A stretch of DNA of 23,147 nucleotides from Bacteroidales bacterium UBA4360 (GCA_002393945.1 DGSO01000030.1:1-23147); one strand, 5' to 3'; positions 7,045-15,053 are shown, counted from the first letter of the stretch. The notes: generated by a model not told the origin, from the sequence alone. Numbers and translations are program-made.

Positions 7045-7663
7045 ATATTTCGGGGTGAAGCTGCTGCTCGGTGAGGGGATTTTTGGGGCTGCCGGAGAGT
7101 TTGCGGTACATTTCGCGGCATACCCAGGCGTCGGTGGCGGCGTAGCGCTGCTGGGATTCGGAGAGTCTGTCGGCCTCCCAATTGGAGAGCTGCTGGGCCT
7201 TGGAAATCTTCACGCCCAGTATGATGGCGGCCATTTTCTTGACGCTCTTGTCACGGATGCCGTATTCCCAGACCTTGGACTGGAGGTCCAGGAAGCCGCG
7301 GGCCTGGAAATCGGTGATTTTCCTGAGGCCGCGGACGTCATCGGCAGTGGCTGCTCCCACCTTGAGGATGGAAGGGCTGGAGAGGATGGAGGCCAGCTGC
7401 TTGGGCAGGCCGATTCTCTGGAGCCTGAACAGGAAGGCTCTTTCCGCACCGGAGAGCTGAAGCAGGGCCGTTCCGTTGCTGTGCTGGTCGGGAGAGAAGG
7501 TGGGGCGGGTCTCGGTGTCGAAACCTATCACCTTCTGGCGGCGCAGGTAGCGGATTGCATCGGCAAAAACCTGGTCCAACGCATCTACAACCACGATTTC
7601 CCCGCCAAACGAGGCAAGGGGAAGGGAACCTATTTCCTCCGGACTAATTGAAATCTTGTACAT
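7037..7663 (-). CDS. RNase D-like 3'-5' exonuclease (DEDDy)
   Basis: This 208-residue single-domain nuclease has the DEDD superfamily motifs. Exo I is VIGFDTET (Asp49, Glu51), Exo II is KVGAATADDVRGL (Asp108/109), and Exo III is YAATDAW (Tyr174, Asp178), which makes it the DEDDy type. The family hydrolyses RNA or DNA from the 3' end with two metal ions. It lacks the HRDC domains of RNase D and is close in size to the short Werner-exonuclease-like proteins common in Bacteroidetes. It overlaps the lipoprotein gene upstream by 20 nt and rlmI downstream by 8 nt, so it is co-translated with an rRNA modification gene, compatible with an RNA-processing job. Whether the substrate is RNA or DNA cannot be read from the sequence. 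Confidence 0.88.
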   Translation of the reverse strand: MYKISISPEEIGSLPLASFGGEIVVVDALDQVFADAIRYLRRQKVIGFDTETRPTFSPDQHSNGTALLQLSGAERAFLFRLQRIGLPKQLASILSSPSILKVGAATADDVRGLRKITDFQARGFLDLQSKVWEYGIRDKSVKKMAAIILGVKISKAQQLSNWEADRLSESQQRYAATDAWVCREMYRKLSGSPKNPLTEQQLHPEIYG

Positions 7664-8735
7664 AAGCCTGCTGCACGTAATATGCTCCTACTTCCACTAT
7701 TGAAGGTTCACCTTCGGCCGATTCTGCCGTCTCGTAATAACGGATGGCAGGACGGGCGATATTGTGGGTGAACAGATTGTCCTTTCTCATGTATGAAAAG
7801 ACTGCATCGGCAAGGCTGGCGCCCGGCTCGATGATCACGAAACCGTCCGAAAGCATCTTGCTGAAGGCGAGGTCTTCCTCCGTGCCCGCGCCTCGGATGA
7901 GGGCTATTTCGGAGAGGAGGGGCTTCGTGTCAACGCCGTACTCGGAAAGGATGAGGGCGTCGAGAGACTTGTCAGTGGCCTTGTACTGCCGGAGGAGGCT
8001 TCGGAAGGAAGTCCTTATGTCCAGTGCCGATTCCGGAGTGATTCCGGTGATGCTGCCGGAGGCTTGCATCTCCCCGAAAACAGACTCGTAGGCATTTGAC
8101 TCGCGGATGTCACGGGAAGCCCACACTGCGATATTGGCGGCTCCGTTTTCCAAGGCATCTTCAATCGTGGTTCTCACAGGGGTGAAGACCTTACTGCGGC
8201 CGCCGCAGAGCTGCTGGAGCGTATCCACGTCAAAAAGGCCGAAACTTGCCGACAGCGGAGATGAGAAAACGAGTATCTTGGCGCGCGGCTTGAGCAGCTT
8301 GACGGCTGCATCGGTAGTGCTCTTCCGGCAGGTGCTGTCCCAGGCGAACAATGCCCCGCGGACTGTAGCTTCACGCAGGCTGTCCGGATCCTGAAAATGC
8401 CTGTAGGGCGCGTTCCAGGAGTCCAGGATAATGTCCAGGCGTTCTCCGGCGAAGTCCGGGAGGGAATCCCTCACGGCGCGTCCGTCGATGTTGTCCCTGA
8501 CATCCGTATACTGGAACAGACGGGCAAGCGTAATGCAGTCTGCAGGTTCGCCGATAATGGCGACAGAGCCGTCCGCACCGGCATTTCCGGCACGTGCCAC
8601 GATGGCTGCGAGACCGGAGGTGTCAGACGCGACATTCTCTACCAGAGGTATGGTAGGACGCGGCAGAAACGTTTTGGGCTTACAAGCAGAGAACATGGCC
8701 ACAGCAGCCATGAGTATTAGTGTCAGTTTTCTCAT
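7644..8735 (-). CDS. uncharacterised lipoprotein, first gene of the operon
   Basis: I chose ATG at 8735 because it gives a clean lipoprotein signal, MRKLTLILMAAVAMFSAC, with lipobox FSAC and lipidated Cys18; the frame stays open further upstream to 8819, but that part would lie in the promoter. The mature protein (about 345 residues) has alternating hydrophobic strands and helices, for example DGSVAIIGEPADCITLARLF, AKILVFSSPLSASFGLFDVD and ALENGAANIAVWASRD, suggestive of a Rossmann-like or periplasmic-binding-type fold. I recognise no catalytic motif and no family. Its TSS, predicted from the promoter at 8752-8781, leaves only a 5' leader of about 10 nt. Its 3' end overlaps the exonuclease by 20 nt. 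It is odd that a surface or periplasmic lipoprotein leads an operon of RNA-modifying enzymes. Confidence 0.75.
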   Translation of the reverse strand: MRKLTLILMAAVAMFSACKPKTFLPRPTIPLVENVASDTSGLAAIVARAGNAGADGSVAIIGEPADCITLARLFQYTDVRDNIDGRAVRDSLPDFAGERLDIILDSWNAPYRHFQDPDSLREATVRGALFAWDSTCRKSTTDAAVKLLKPRAKILVFSSPLSASFGLFDVDTLQQLCGGRSKVFTPVRTTIEDALENGAANIAVWASRDIRESNAYESVFGEMQASGSITGITPESALDIRTSFRSLLRQYKATDKSLDALILSEYGVDTKPLLSEIALIRGAGTEEDLAFSKMLSDGFVIIEPGASLADAVFSYMRKDNLFTHNIARPAIRYYETAESAEGEPSIVEVGAYYVQQAYVQDFN

Positions 8736-8751
8736 ATCGCCAATTAAAATA

Positions 8752-8781
8752 CAAAAATAAGGATTTTCCCTCATGTTGCAA
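8752..8781 (-). promoter_or_regulatory. Bacteroidetes promoter for the minus-strand operon
   Basis: Reading the minus strand, TTG (8781-8779) is followed after 19 nt by TATTTTTG (8759-8752), matching TTG / TAnnTTTG. The start would fall near 8745, about 10 nt before ATG 8735. Its TTG box is half of the palindrome TTGCAA shared with the divergent promoter. Confidence 0.7.
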
Positions 8782-8806
8782 AATAAAGATATTCTCATTA
8801 CATTTG
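8776..8806 (+). promoter_or_regulatory. Bacteroidetes promoter for the C1 peptidase-pssA-S9 operon
   Basis: TTG (8776-8778) is followed after 20 nt by TACATTTG (8799-8806), a full match to the TAnnTTTG box. The predicted start, near 8813, is about 19 nt upstream of ATG 8832. Confidence 0.75.
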
Positions 8807-8831
8807 TGGAAACAAGCAAAACTGTACAGCC

Positions 8832-10028
8832 ATGAAGAGTTTAAAGACTATCTGCATCCTTGCTGCAATGCTTGCCTGCAATGCGGCAATTGCACAGCCC
8901 CGCGCCGCCGTGAGCACGAAGGACTATGAATTTACCACAGTTAAGGAAAACCCCATTACTCCTGTCAAGAACCAGTACAGGAGCGGCACCTGCTGGTGCT
9001 TTTCCGCCCTGTCCTTCCTGGAGTCGGAAGCCATAAAGAACAAGAATATCAAGGACACCACCATGTTCCCTGATTTCTCTGAAATGTACGTGGTAAGGAA
9101 GGCCTATCACGACCGCGCCATCAAATATGTCCGCCTCAACGGCAAGATGAACTTCGCCGCCGGCAGCGACTTCGGCGACGTGCTCGAGGTTGCACGCGAC
9201 TACGGCCTGGTGGACCAGAAGGCCTACTCCGGCCTCCAGTACGGCTACGACCTCCCCGTCCAGGGAGAGCTCGACGCCGTCCTCAAGGGCTATGTAGACG
9301 CAGTGGTGAAGAACCCCAACCGCAAGCTCACCTCCGTCTGGCCCAAGGGTCTTGACGGCATCCTGGACGCCTACATGGGCGAAATTCCCGAAAGGTTCAC
9401 CGTGAACGGTGTCTCCTACACCCCCGAAAGCTACTTGAACTCCTTCAAGCTCAACACCGACGACTATGTAGGCCTCACCTCCTACACTCATCACCCCTTC
9501 TACACCGCTTTTGCAATGGAGGTGGAAGACAACTGGCGCTGCACTCCTTCATGGAACGTCCCCCTGGACGAGTTCATGGCAATCATTGACAATGCAGTGA
9601 ACAACGGCTACACCGTGGCATGGGGCGGCGACGTTTCCGAGCCCGGCTTCACCCGCGACGGTCTTGCCATCCTCATCGACACTGAAGCCAAGGCCACTTC
9701 CGGTTCCGACCAGGAGCGCTGGGTGGGCAAGGCCGAAGAGCAGCCTCAGGAAAAGAAGACCGTGAAGGAGCTCGACGTCACCCAGGAGATCCGTCAGCAG
9801 ATGTTTGACGAAAAGACCTCCACCGACGACCACGGCATGCACCTCTACGGCATCGCCAAGGACCAGAACGGCACCAAGTACTACCTCATTAAGAACTCCT
9901 GGGGTGAGACCGGTGCATACAAGGGTATCTGGTACATGAGCGAAAACTTCGTCAAGGGAAAGACCCTCAACATCGTGGTCAACAAGAAGGCCATTCCTGC
10001 CAATATCAAAAAGAAACTGGGCCTGTAA
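8832..10028 (+). CDS. secreted C1-family peptidase (bleomycin hydrolase/aminopeptidase C-like)
   Basis: This 398-residue papain-fold cysteine peptidase has a signal peptide (MKSLKTICILAAMLACNAAIAQ). The oxyanion Gln48 and catalytic Cys54 lie in PVKNQYRSGTCWCFSAL; the catalytic His334 is in DHGMH and Asn355 in LIKNSWG. The long gap between Cys and His is typical of the C1B (bleomycin hydrolase, PepC) branch. Unlike cytoplasmic PepC it has an export signal, so it should work in the periplasm or outside, trimming peptides. A 60-residue helical/acidic insert (about 290-330, AEEQPQEKKTVKELD) precedes the His. The TAA overlaps the pssA ATG (TAATG). It is the promoter-proximal gene of a three-gene operon with an S9 peptidase, which supports a peptide-utilisation role. 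Confidence 0.92.
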   Translation: MKSLKTICILAAMLACNAAIAQPRAAVSTKDYEFTTVKENPITPVKNQYRSGTCWCFSALSFLESEAIKNKNIKDTTMFPDFSEMYVVRKAYHDRAIKYVRLNGKMNFAAGSDFGDVLEVARDYGLVDQKAYSGLQYGYDLPVQGELDAVLKGYVDAVVKNPNRKLTSVWPKGLDGILDAYMGEIPERFTVNGVSYTPESYLNSFKLNTDDYVGLTSYTHHPFYTAFAMEVEDNWRCTPSWNVPLDEFMAIIDNAVNNGYTVAWGGDVSEPGFTRDGLAILIDTEAKATSGSDQERWVGKAEEQPQEKKTVKELDVTQEIRQQMFDEKTSTDDHGMHLYGIAKDQNGTKYYLIKNSWGETGAYKGIWYMSENFVKGKTLNIVVNKKAIPANIKKKLGL

Positions 10029-10726
10029 TGGGTATCAGCAAACACATTCCCAATACAATAACTTCCATGAATCTCCTTGCGGGATGCATGGGAGTTATTT
10101 TCACGCTTGAGGGCCGCCCGGACACGGCCTTCATCATGATGCTGGCCGCAGCCGTCGCAGACTTCTGTGACGGCCTTGCAGCAAGGCTCCTCCATGCATA
10201 CTCCCCCATGGGCAAGGAGCTTGACTCCCTCGCCGACGTTGTAAGCTTCGGCGTCCTCCCCTCCCTGATGCTTTCCCAGTGCATGGAGACTGCAGCAGTC
10301 TGGAGGTATCTGCCGCTGTTCCTGGCGGTAATGTCGGCCCTAAGGCTTGCCAAATTCAACATCGACCCGGATCAGAGCGAGAATTTCAAGGGAATGCCCA
10401 CCCCGGCATCGGCAATGATTGCAGGGTCGCTGGCATACCTTGTGACGGTGACTCCGGGAAGCTGGCTGGACGGGCTTTCGCATACTGTCTGGTTCATGCC
10501 CCTTGTGGCTGTCTGCCTGGGCCTTATGACCGTGAGCAGGGTGCCGATGTTCGGGATGAAGATCGCAAAGGGCAAGAAGCTCCTGGATACCAAGCGCATA
10601 GTCTTCCTCTGCATCGCCGTCCTAATAGTGGCCGCAGTTATAGTGCTGGGCCTCAACTGGAGCGCGGCCGTCCTAATGGTATTCCTTACCTATCTCATTG
10701 AAAATCTAATACTTTCCATACTTTGA
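10028..10726 (+). CDS. pssA: CDP-diacylglycerol-serine O-phosphatidyltransferase
   Basis: PssA makes phosphatidylserine, the precursor of phosphatidylethanolamine, from CDP-diacylglycerol and serine in the inner membrane. The 232-residue protein carries the CDP-alcohol phosphatidyltransferase signature DGxxAR(x8)GxxxDxxxD as Asp48, Gly49, Ala52, Arg53, Gly62, Asp66 and Asp70, with the extra Asp45 typical of the family. About seven to eight hydrophobic segments follow, and SLADVVSFGVLPS after the motif is characteristic of PssA type II. It overlaps the C1 peptidase stop by one base and the S9 peptidase start by four bases. A phosphatidylserine decarboxylase is often the neighbour of pssA in other genomes but is not seen here. 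Placement between two secreted peptidases is unexpected. Confidence 0.93.
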   Translation: MGISKHIPNTITSMNLLAGCMGVIFTLEGRPDTAFIMMLAAAVADFCDGLAARLLHAYSPMGKELDSLADVVSFGVLPSLMLSQCMETAAVWRYLPLFLAVMSALRLAKFNIDPDQSENFKGMPTPASAMIAGSLAYLVTVTPGSWLDGLSHTVWFMPLVAVCLGLMTVSRVPMFGMKIAKGKKLLDTKRIVFLCIAVLIVAAVIVLGLNWSAAVLMVFLTYLIENLILSIL

Positions 10727-13458
10727 AACGAGCTTTTCTATTTGGCCTTCTGGCAGCGGTGTCTGCCATATCGGCACCTGCACAGAAAAAGCCCCTGGAC
10801 CACAGCGTATATGACAGCTGGGAGAGCGTGGGGCTGACTTTGATTTCACCTTCGGGCAATGTTGTGGCCTTCGTGGTCCAGAAACAGGAAGGCGACGGAT
10901 ATCTCACCGTGCGCACCATGGGTAAAAAGGGCCGCGAAATCACCATCCCGCGCGGCTACAGGCCCGTTGTCCTGGAAGACGACTCCCGCCTTGTATGCCT
11001 GGTGAAGCCCGAATTCCAGAAGACCAGAAAAGCCAAAATCGCCAAGAAGAAAGGAAACGACCTCCCCAAGGATTCGCTCTTCGTGGTGAACCTCAAGGAC
11101 GGGACGATGCTCAAATTCCCGTCGGTGAAGTCCTTCAAGACCGGCCGGCACGCCCTTGACGCCGTCGCCTTCGAAACCACCGACACCTCCTTCGTCCTCA
11201 AGGCCGACAGGAAGAAAAAGGACATGGGCTCCACCCTTGCCGTCCTCCACTTTGCCGATGGCTCCCTGGACACCCTCAGAAACATCGACTCCTATAACGT
11301 CACCAAGGACGGAAAGTGGCTGTCGGCAGTGCGTAAAACGGCCGCCAAGAAGTCTGTGACGGGATTTTTCGATATCGGCAAGAGAGAGGAGCACTTCTTC
11401 ACGGACACCACCGCCTGGCATGGAACCCCTGTATTTGACGAGGCCGGAACCAAGGCCCTGTTCCTGGAGGCTACCGACACCCTAAGCACCGGCAGCAAGC
11501 ACCCGGCCCTCAAGCTGGTCAGGCTTGACGGCATGGAAGTATCCACCCTAATAGAGCCGATGAAAGGCGAATGGGGCATCACCGAGAAATGCTCCGTACA
11601 CTTCAGCCACAACGGAGAACGCATCTACACCCAGGTGAACGAATTCGTCCCTCCCAAAGACACCACGCTGGTTCCTTTCGAGACTCCCGGGCTGGATATC
11701 TGGAACTGGGATGCGCCTTTCACTCCGCCCACTCAGAAGATTTCCGGAGACAGGATTTTCTCGCCCGTGAAGGCCATGGTTTCCGGCGGGAAGCTTATTC
11801 CTGCGGCGAAAGACCATATCGGCAGGGTGTATTCCACCAGGTGGGAAGATACCGACATCGTCCTTCGCATGACACCGGTAGACGTGATAGCCACCCAGTG
11901 GGACAGCCAGGGAGCCGCAAAAGTTGAGGCCGTGAACCTTTCAACCGGCGCCGCCACGCCCATTGTGACCGGAAAGATTGAGGGCATAAGGCTCTCTCCG
12001 GACGGTACCAAAGCAATCTGGTGGGATCTTGCCCGCCGCGAATGGTTCTGCGTGGATACAGCAGGCGGGAATGCGGTATCCCTCACTTCGGGCATCGACA
12101 CCGTTTTCTGGGACGAGGACGACGACCACCCCGCACTCCCGGAAAGCTACGGCAGTGCCGAATGGACCGCCGACGGCTGCATCCTCATCTATGACAAATA
12201 CGATATCTGGAAGGTTTCCCTGGACGGGACAAAGGCGCAGCGCCTCACTTCCGGCCGGGAAAAAGGCATCACCTACAGATACATACGCACCCGCAGCGAC
12301 GAGCTGGATCCCTTCCTCCGGGCGGATGAGACTGTCTGGCTTCGCGTCTTCGACCATGCCAGCAAGGAGAACGGCCTGGCCATGCTGAACCTTGCAAAGC
12401 CGGCCAAATCCTTCAAGACAGTAGCATTTGGAGGATACACCTGGAGCGGCCTCCGTGTTGCCGAAAACGGCAAGGCGCTCATTTGGAACAAGGGTAACTT
12501 CCGTGACCCGATGGACCTTTACTACGCTTCCGCCCCCGGCAAGAAGGAGGAGAAGCTGAGCGCAATCAATCCCCAGATAGCAGACTACAACTGGGGTACA
12601 GTGGAACTCTACAAGTGGAATGCATTCGACGGCAAGAAGCTTGAGGGACTGCTTTACAAGCCGGAGAACCTGGATCCTGCAAAGAAGTATCCCGTAATGG
12701 TTTACTTCTATGAGAAGGACTCCGAGAACCTCTACTCCCACTACCAGGTACAGCCAATGTGGTCCATCATCAACATACCGTTCTTCGTTTCAAGAGGTTA
12801 CGTAGTGTTTGTGCCAGACATCGTCTACACTCCCGGACTTCCCGGCGAGAGCGCCTACAACTGCATCGTGAGCGGTGCCCAGTCCCTGAAGCAGTTCCCG
12901 TGGATAGACGCCGACAACATGGCCATCCAGGGCCAGAGCTGGGGCGGTTATCAGGTGGCATACCTCATCACCCGTACCGGCATGTTCAAGGCCGCCGGCG
13001 CCGGTGCACCCGTGTCCAACATGACATCGGCCTACGGCGGAATACGCTGGGAGTCGGGAAGCAGCCGTGAAGGGCAGTACGAGATGGGTCAGAGCCGAAT
13101 CGGCAGGAGCCTCTGGGACGGCATCGAGCTGTACATGGAGAACTCTCCCCTCTTCAAGCTCCCCAACGTAACCACGCCGGTTCTCATCATGCACAACGAT
13201 GCCGACGGCGCCGTTCCGTGGTACCAGGGCATAGAGATGTTCATGGGCCTCAGAAGACTCGGAAAGCCCGCTTGGCTGCTCGAATACAACGACGAAGCGC
13301 ACAACCTGCGTGAACGCCGCAACCGCAAGGACCTTTCCATCCGCCTGCAGCAGTTCTTCGACTATTACCTCAAAGGCGAACCGGAACCCGCCTGGATGAA
13401 GTACGGCGTTCCTTCCGCCAAGAAGGGTTACTATTTCGGATACGAAGCCGCAGAATAG
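10723..13458 (+). CDS. secreted S9 prolyl-oligopeptidase family peptidase
   Basis: The 911-residue serine peptidase starts with a signal peptide, MKRAFLFGLLAAVSAISAPAQ, that requires a TTG start at 10723, overlapping the pssA stop as TTGA; the next in-frame ATG is about 65 codons later and would lose the signal. Residues 25-630 form a beta-propeller-like region with repeated WD/DG strands (SPDGTKAIWWD, AEWTADGCILIYD). The alpha/beta-hydrolase domain begins near residue 640 (LEGLLYKPENLDP). The triad is Ser739 (GQSWGGYQ), Asp828 (HNDADGAVPW) and His860 (NDEAHNL). Relatives are dipeptidyl-peptidase or acylaminoacyl-peptidase-like enzymes that cut short peptides; the exact specificity is not visible. 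Together with the C1 peptidase two genes upstream it suggests a periplasmic peptide-degradation set. It is the last gene of the operon. Confidence 0.93.
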   Translation: MKRAFLFGLLAAVSAISAPAQKKPLDHSVYDSWESVGLTLISPSGNVVAFVVQKQEGDGYLTVRTMGKKGREITIPRGYRPVVLEDDSRLVCLVKPEFQKTRKAKIAKKKGNDLPKDSLFVVNLKDGTMLKFPSVKSFKTGRHALDAVAFETTDTSFVLKADRKKKDMGSTLAVLHFADGSLDTLRNIDSYNVTKDGKWLSAVRKTAAKKSVTGFFDIGKREEHFFTDTTAWHGTPVFDEAGTKALFLEATDTLSTGSKHPALKLVRLDGMEVSTLIEPMKGEWGITEKCSVHFSHNGERIYTQVNEFVPPKDTTLVPFETPGLDIWNWDAPFTPPTQKISGDRIFSPVKAMVSGGKLIPAAKDHIGRVYSTRWEDTDIVLRMTPVDVIATQWDSQGAAKVEAVNLSTGAATPIVTGKIEGIRLSPDGTKAIWWDLARREWFCVDTAGGNAVSLTSGIDTVFWDEDDDHPALPESYGSAEWTADGCILIYDKYDIWKVSLDGTKAQRLTSGREKGITYRYIRTRSDELDPFLRADETVWLRVFDHASKENGLAMLNLAKPAKSFKTVAFGGYTWSGLRVAENGKALIWNKGNFRDPMDLYYASAPGKKEEKLSAINPQIADYNWGTVELYKWNAFDGKKLEGLLYKPENLDPAKKYPVMVYFYEKDSENLYSHYQVQPMWSIINIPFFVSRGYVVFVPDIVYTPGLPGESAYNCIVSGAQSLKQFPWIDADNMAIQGQSWGGYQVAYLITRTGMFKAAGAGAPVSNMTSAYGGIRWESGSSREGQYEMGQSRIGRSLWDGIELYMENSPLFKLPNVTTPVLIMHNDADGAVPWYQGIEMFMGLRRLGKPAWLLEYNDEAHNLRERRNRKDLSIRLQQFFDYYLKGEPEPAWMKYGVPSAKKGYYFGYEAAE

Positions 13459-13469
13459 CGACAATTGAT

Positions 13470-13580
13470 ACATTCAAACCACCGTTTTCCCTCACCAGTG
13501 GCAGAAAACGGTGGTTTGACCATGTTTAAACAGTGCCACCAAAAACGCCATTCCAGCGCAGGAAGTGGTGGCTTGAAAGT
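13470..13580. repeat. palindromic MITE-like element, copy A
   Basis: This copy lies between the convergent 3' ends of the S9 gene and preA. Its ends are inverted repeats: ACATTCAAACCACC (13470-13483) and GGTGGCTTGAAAGT (13567-13580, two mismatches). It contains a perfect 15-bp hairpin, CAAACCACCGTTTTC (13475-13489) with GAAAACGGTGGTTTG (13504-13518), and a GTTTAAAC core. It is nearly identical, in inverted orientation, to copy B at 15133-15248. The hairpin could also end transcription from both sides, although no T-run follows. It carries no transposase. Confidence 0.85.
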
Positions 13581-13610
13581 TTCTGGAGCATCATGTCGGC
13601 CCGGCCGGCA

Positions 13611-15053
13611 CTATTTCTTCATGATCCTCTTCGACGACGATATCGCCCCGACAGGGCAGACGAGGCGGCAAAGGTGGCATCCCACGCACTTGGGGCCGAT
13701 GAGCTGAGGCCTGCGCGTCTCTTCGTTGAAGACAAGGGCCTGGTGGCCGCCGTCGGCACAGGAGATGGTGCATCGGCCGCAGCCTATGCAGCGGGCGGAG
13801 TCGAACTTTGGATAGACGATGGTGTCGCGGTCCAGGTCGGACGGAAGGCGGAACAAGGGCAGGAGTTCGCCCACAAGGTCTGAAACCTTGTCTATGCCCC
13901 TGTCTGCCATGTAGGTCTGAAGTCCGGAAATCATGTCTTCCACTATCCTGTAGCCGTATTGCATTACGGCGGTGCATACCTGAACGTTCCGGCAGCCCAG
14001 CTGGATGAATTCCAGGGCGTCGCGCCAAGTCTCGATGCCGCCCACGCCGCTGTACTGGATATTTTTCATCATGGGGTTCATCACCATGGCCAGGATATGG
14101 CGCAGGGCGATGGGCTTGACCGCCCTTCCGGAATAGCCGGATCCAGTCTGGCAGCCGCCTACGGCCGATCCTTCTCCCATCGTGACGCTCTTGATGGTAT
14201 TGATTGCCGATATGGCATCGGCCCCGGCGAAGTATGCGCCCATGGCGGGCTGCGATATATGGGAGATGTTGGGCGTCATCTTGGGGATGACGGGTATGCT
14301 TACGCTGCGTTTGACGTATGCCGTGAAGAAGGTGACCAGTTCGGGGTCCTGGCCTACGTCACTGCCCATGCCGGCCTGGCGCATCTGCGGGCAGGAAAAA
14401 TTCAGCTCGACGGCGTCGCAGCCGGCCGCCTCGGCCATTTTGGCGAGTTCCGTCCAGTCGTCTTCCTTTTCTCCCATTATGGAGGCTATGACTATCTTGG
14501 AAGGGTAGTTCTGCTTCAGGCGCCTCAGGATGTCGAAATCCACGTCTACCGGGTTTTCGCTCAGCTGTTCCATGTTTCGGAAACCGTAGAAGTCGCCCTT
14601 CTTGCCATCGGCATAAACAGCGTCGAAACGGGGAGACACCTCCCTTATGTCCTGCAGGCAGATGGTCTTGTAGAAGACTCCGGCCCAACCGGCGTCGAAG
14701 GCCCTTGCCACCATCTCATAGTTGGTGCATACGGCCGATGATGCCAGGAAGAAAGGATTCTCGCACCGGATGCCGCAGAAGTCAATCGCAAGGCTTGGCA
14801 GAGGCCGCGTCGAAACTTCCTGAAGATCTTTAAGCATTTCCCGGATACGGATGGGGCGGTCATAGTGGATGCAGGCCTTCTCTGCCGAGGCTAGATCCTC
14901 GTCAGTGCAGTCTTTCACCCATTGACGGGCATTGGCCTTGTTGTCAAAACGGATAGCCCGTATGGCCCTTGCCGGGTCACCATTCTTACAGGCTTTGGTA
15001 CAGGGGGCATCGGCGCATAGCAGGCAGCGATGGGCTTCTTCCAGGATATTCAT
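13611..15053 (-). CDS. preA: NAD-dependent dihydropyrimidine dehydrogenase-like subunit PreA
   Basis: PreA, with PreT, reduces uracil and thymine to dihydropyrimidines in the first step of reductive pyrimidine breakdown. I place the start at ATG 15053 (480 aa, MNILEEAHRCLLC) because codons further upstream would be translated from repeat copy B. The order is: an N-terminal cysteine cluster CLLCADAPCTKAC (about 10-22), like the first Fe-S part of eukaryotic DPYD; an FMN-binding dihydroorotate-dehydrogenase-like barrel (about 90-400) with the active-site motif NFSCP and substrate-region residues INTI and GVGGI; and a C-terminal ferredoxin domain with CIGCGRCTISC and CVGCHLCRLVCP for two 4Fe-4S clusters. 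No PreT, hydantoinase or ureidopropionase gene is nearby. Bacterial PreA usually lacks the N-terminal cluster, so this may be a DPYD-like partial fusion. The substrate is inferred from the family. Confidence 0.87.
   Translation of the reverse strand: MNILEEAHRCLLCADAPCTKACKNGDPARAIRAIRFDNKANARQWVKDCTDEDLASAEKACIHYDRPIRIREMLKDLQEVSTRPLPSLAIDFCGIRCENPFFLASSAVCTNYEMVARAFDAGWAGVFYKTICLQDIREVSPRFDAVYADGKKGDFYGFRNMEQLSENPVDVDFDILRRLKQNYPSKIVIASIMGEKEDDWTELAKMAEAAGCDAVELNFSCPQMRQAGMGSDVGQDPELVTFFTAYVKRSVSIPVIPKMTPNISHISQPAMGAYFAGADAISAINTIKSVTMGEGSAVGGCQTGSGYSGRAVKPIALRHILAMVMNPMMKNIQYSGVGGIETWRDALEFIQLGCRNVQVCTAVMQYGYRIVEDMISGLQTYMADRGIDKVSDLVGELLPLFRLPSDLDRDTIVYPKFDSARCIGCGRCTISCADGGHQALVFNEETRRPQLIGPKCVGCHLCRLVCPVGAISSSKRIMKK

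Noticed and set aside
7644..8735. M24 (Xaa-Pro aminopeptidase-like) identity for the unknown lipoprotein
   Set aside because: The C-terminal region has a loosely similar look (GVDTKPLLSEIALIRGAGTEEDLAFSKML), but the metal-ligand Asp, His and Glu motifs are not present.
8736..8819. Extension of the operon's first lipoprotein by 28 residues
   Set aside because: It would run through both promoter boxes and bury a clean lipoprotein signal peptide.
11941..12741. Minus-strand open frame of 266 codons opposite the S9 peptidase
   Set aside because: The plus-strand gene has a full catalytic triad, and the antisense frame has no domain.
13465..13707. Open frames starting IHSNHRFPSPVAEN in the two palindromic repeats
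   Set aside because: The same peptide appears from copy A (plus) and copy B (minus), because the repeat DNA happens to be open. It is better explained as a non-coding element.
13959..14741. Long plus-strand open frame (260 codons) opposite preA
   Set aside because: It is the antisense of a strongly supported gene with intact Fe-S and flavin motifs. The translated sequence is rich in His, Gly and Val with no recognisable domain, as expected from high-GC third positions.
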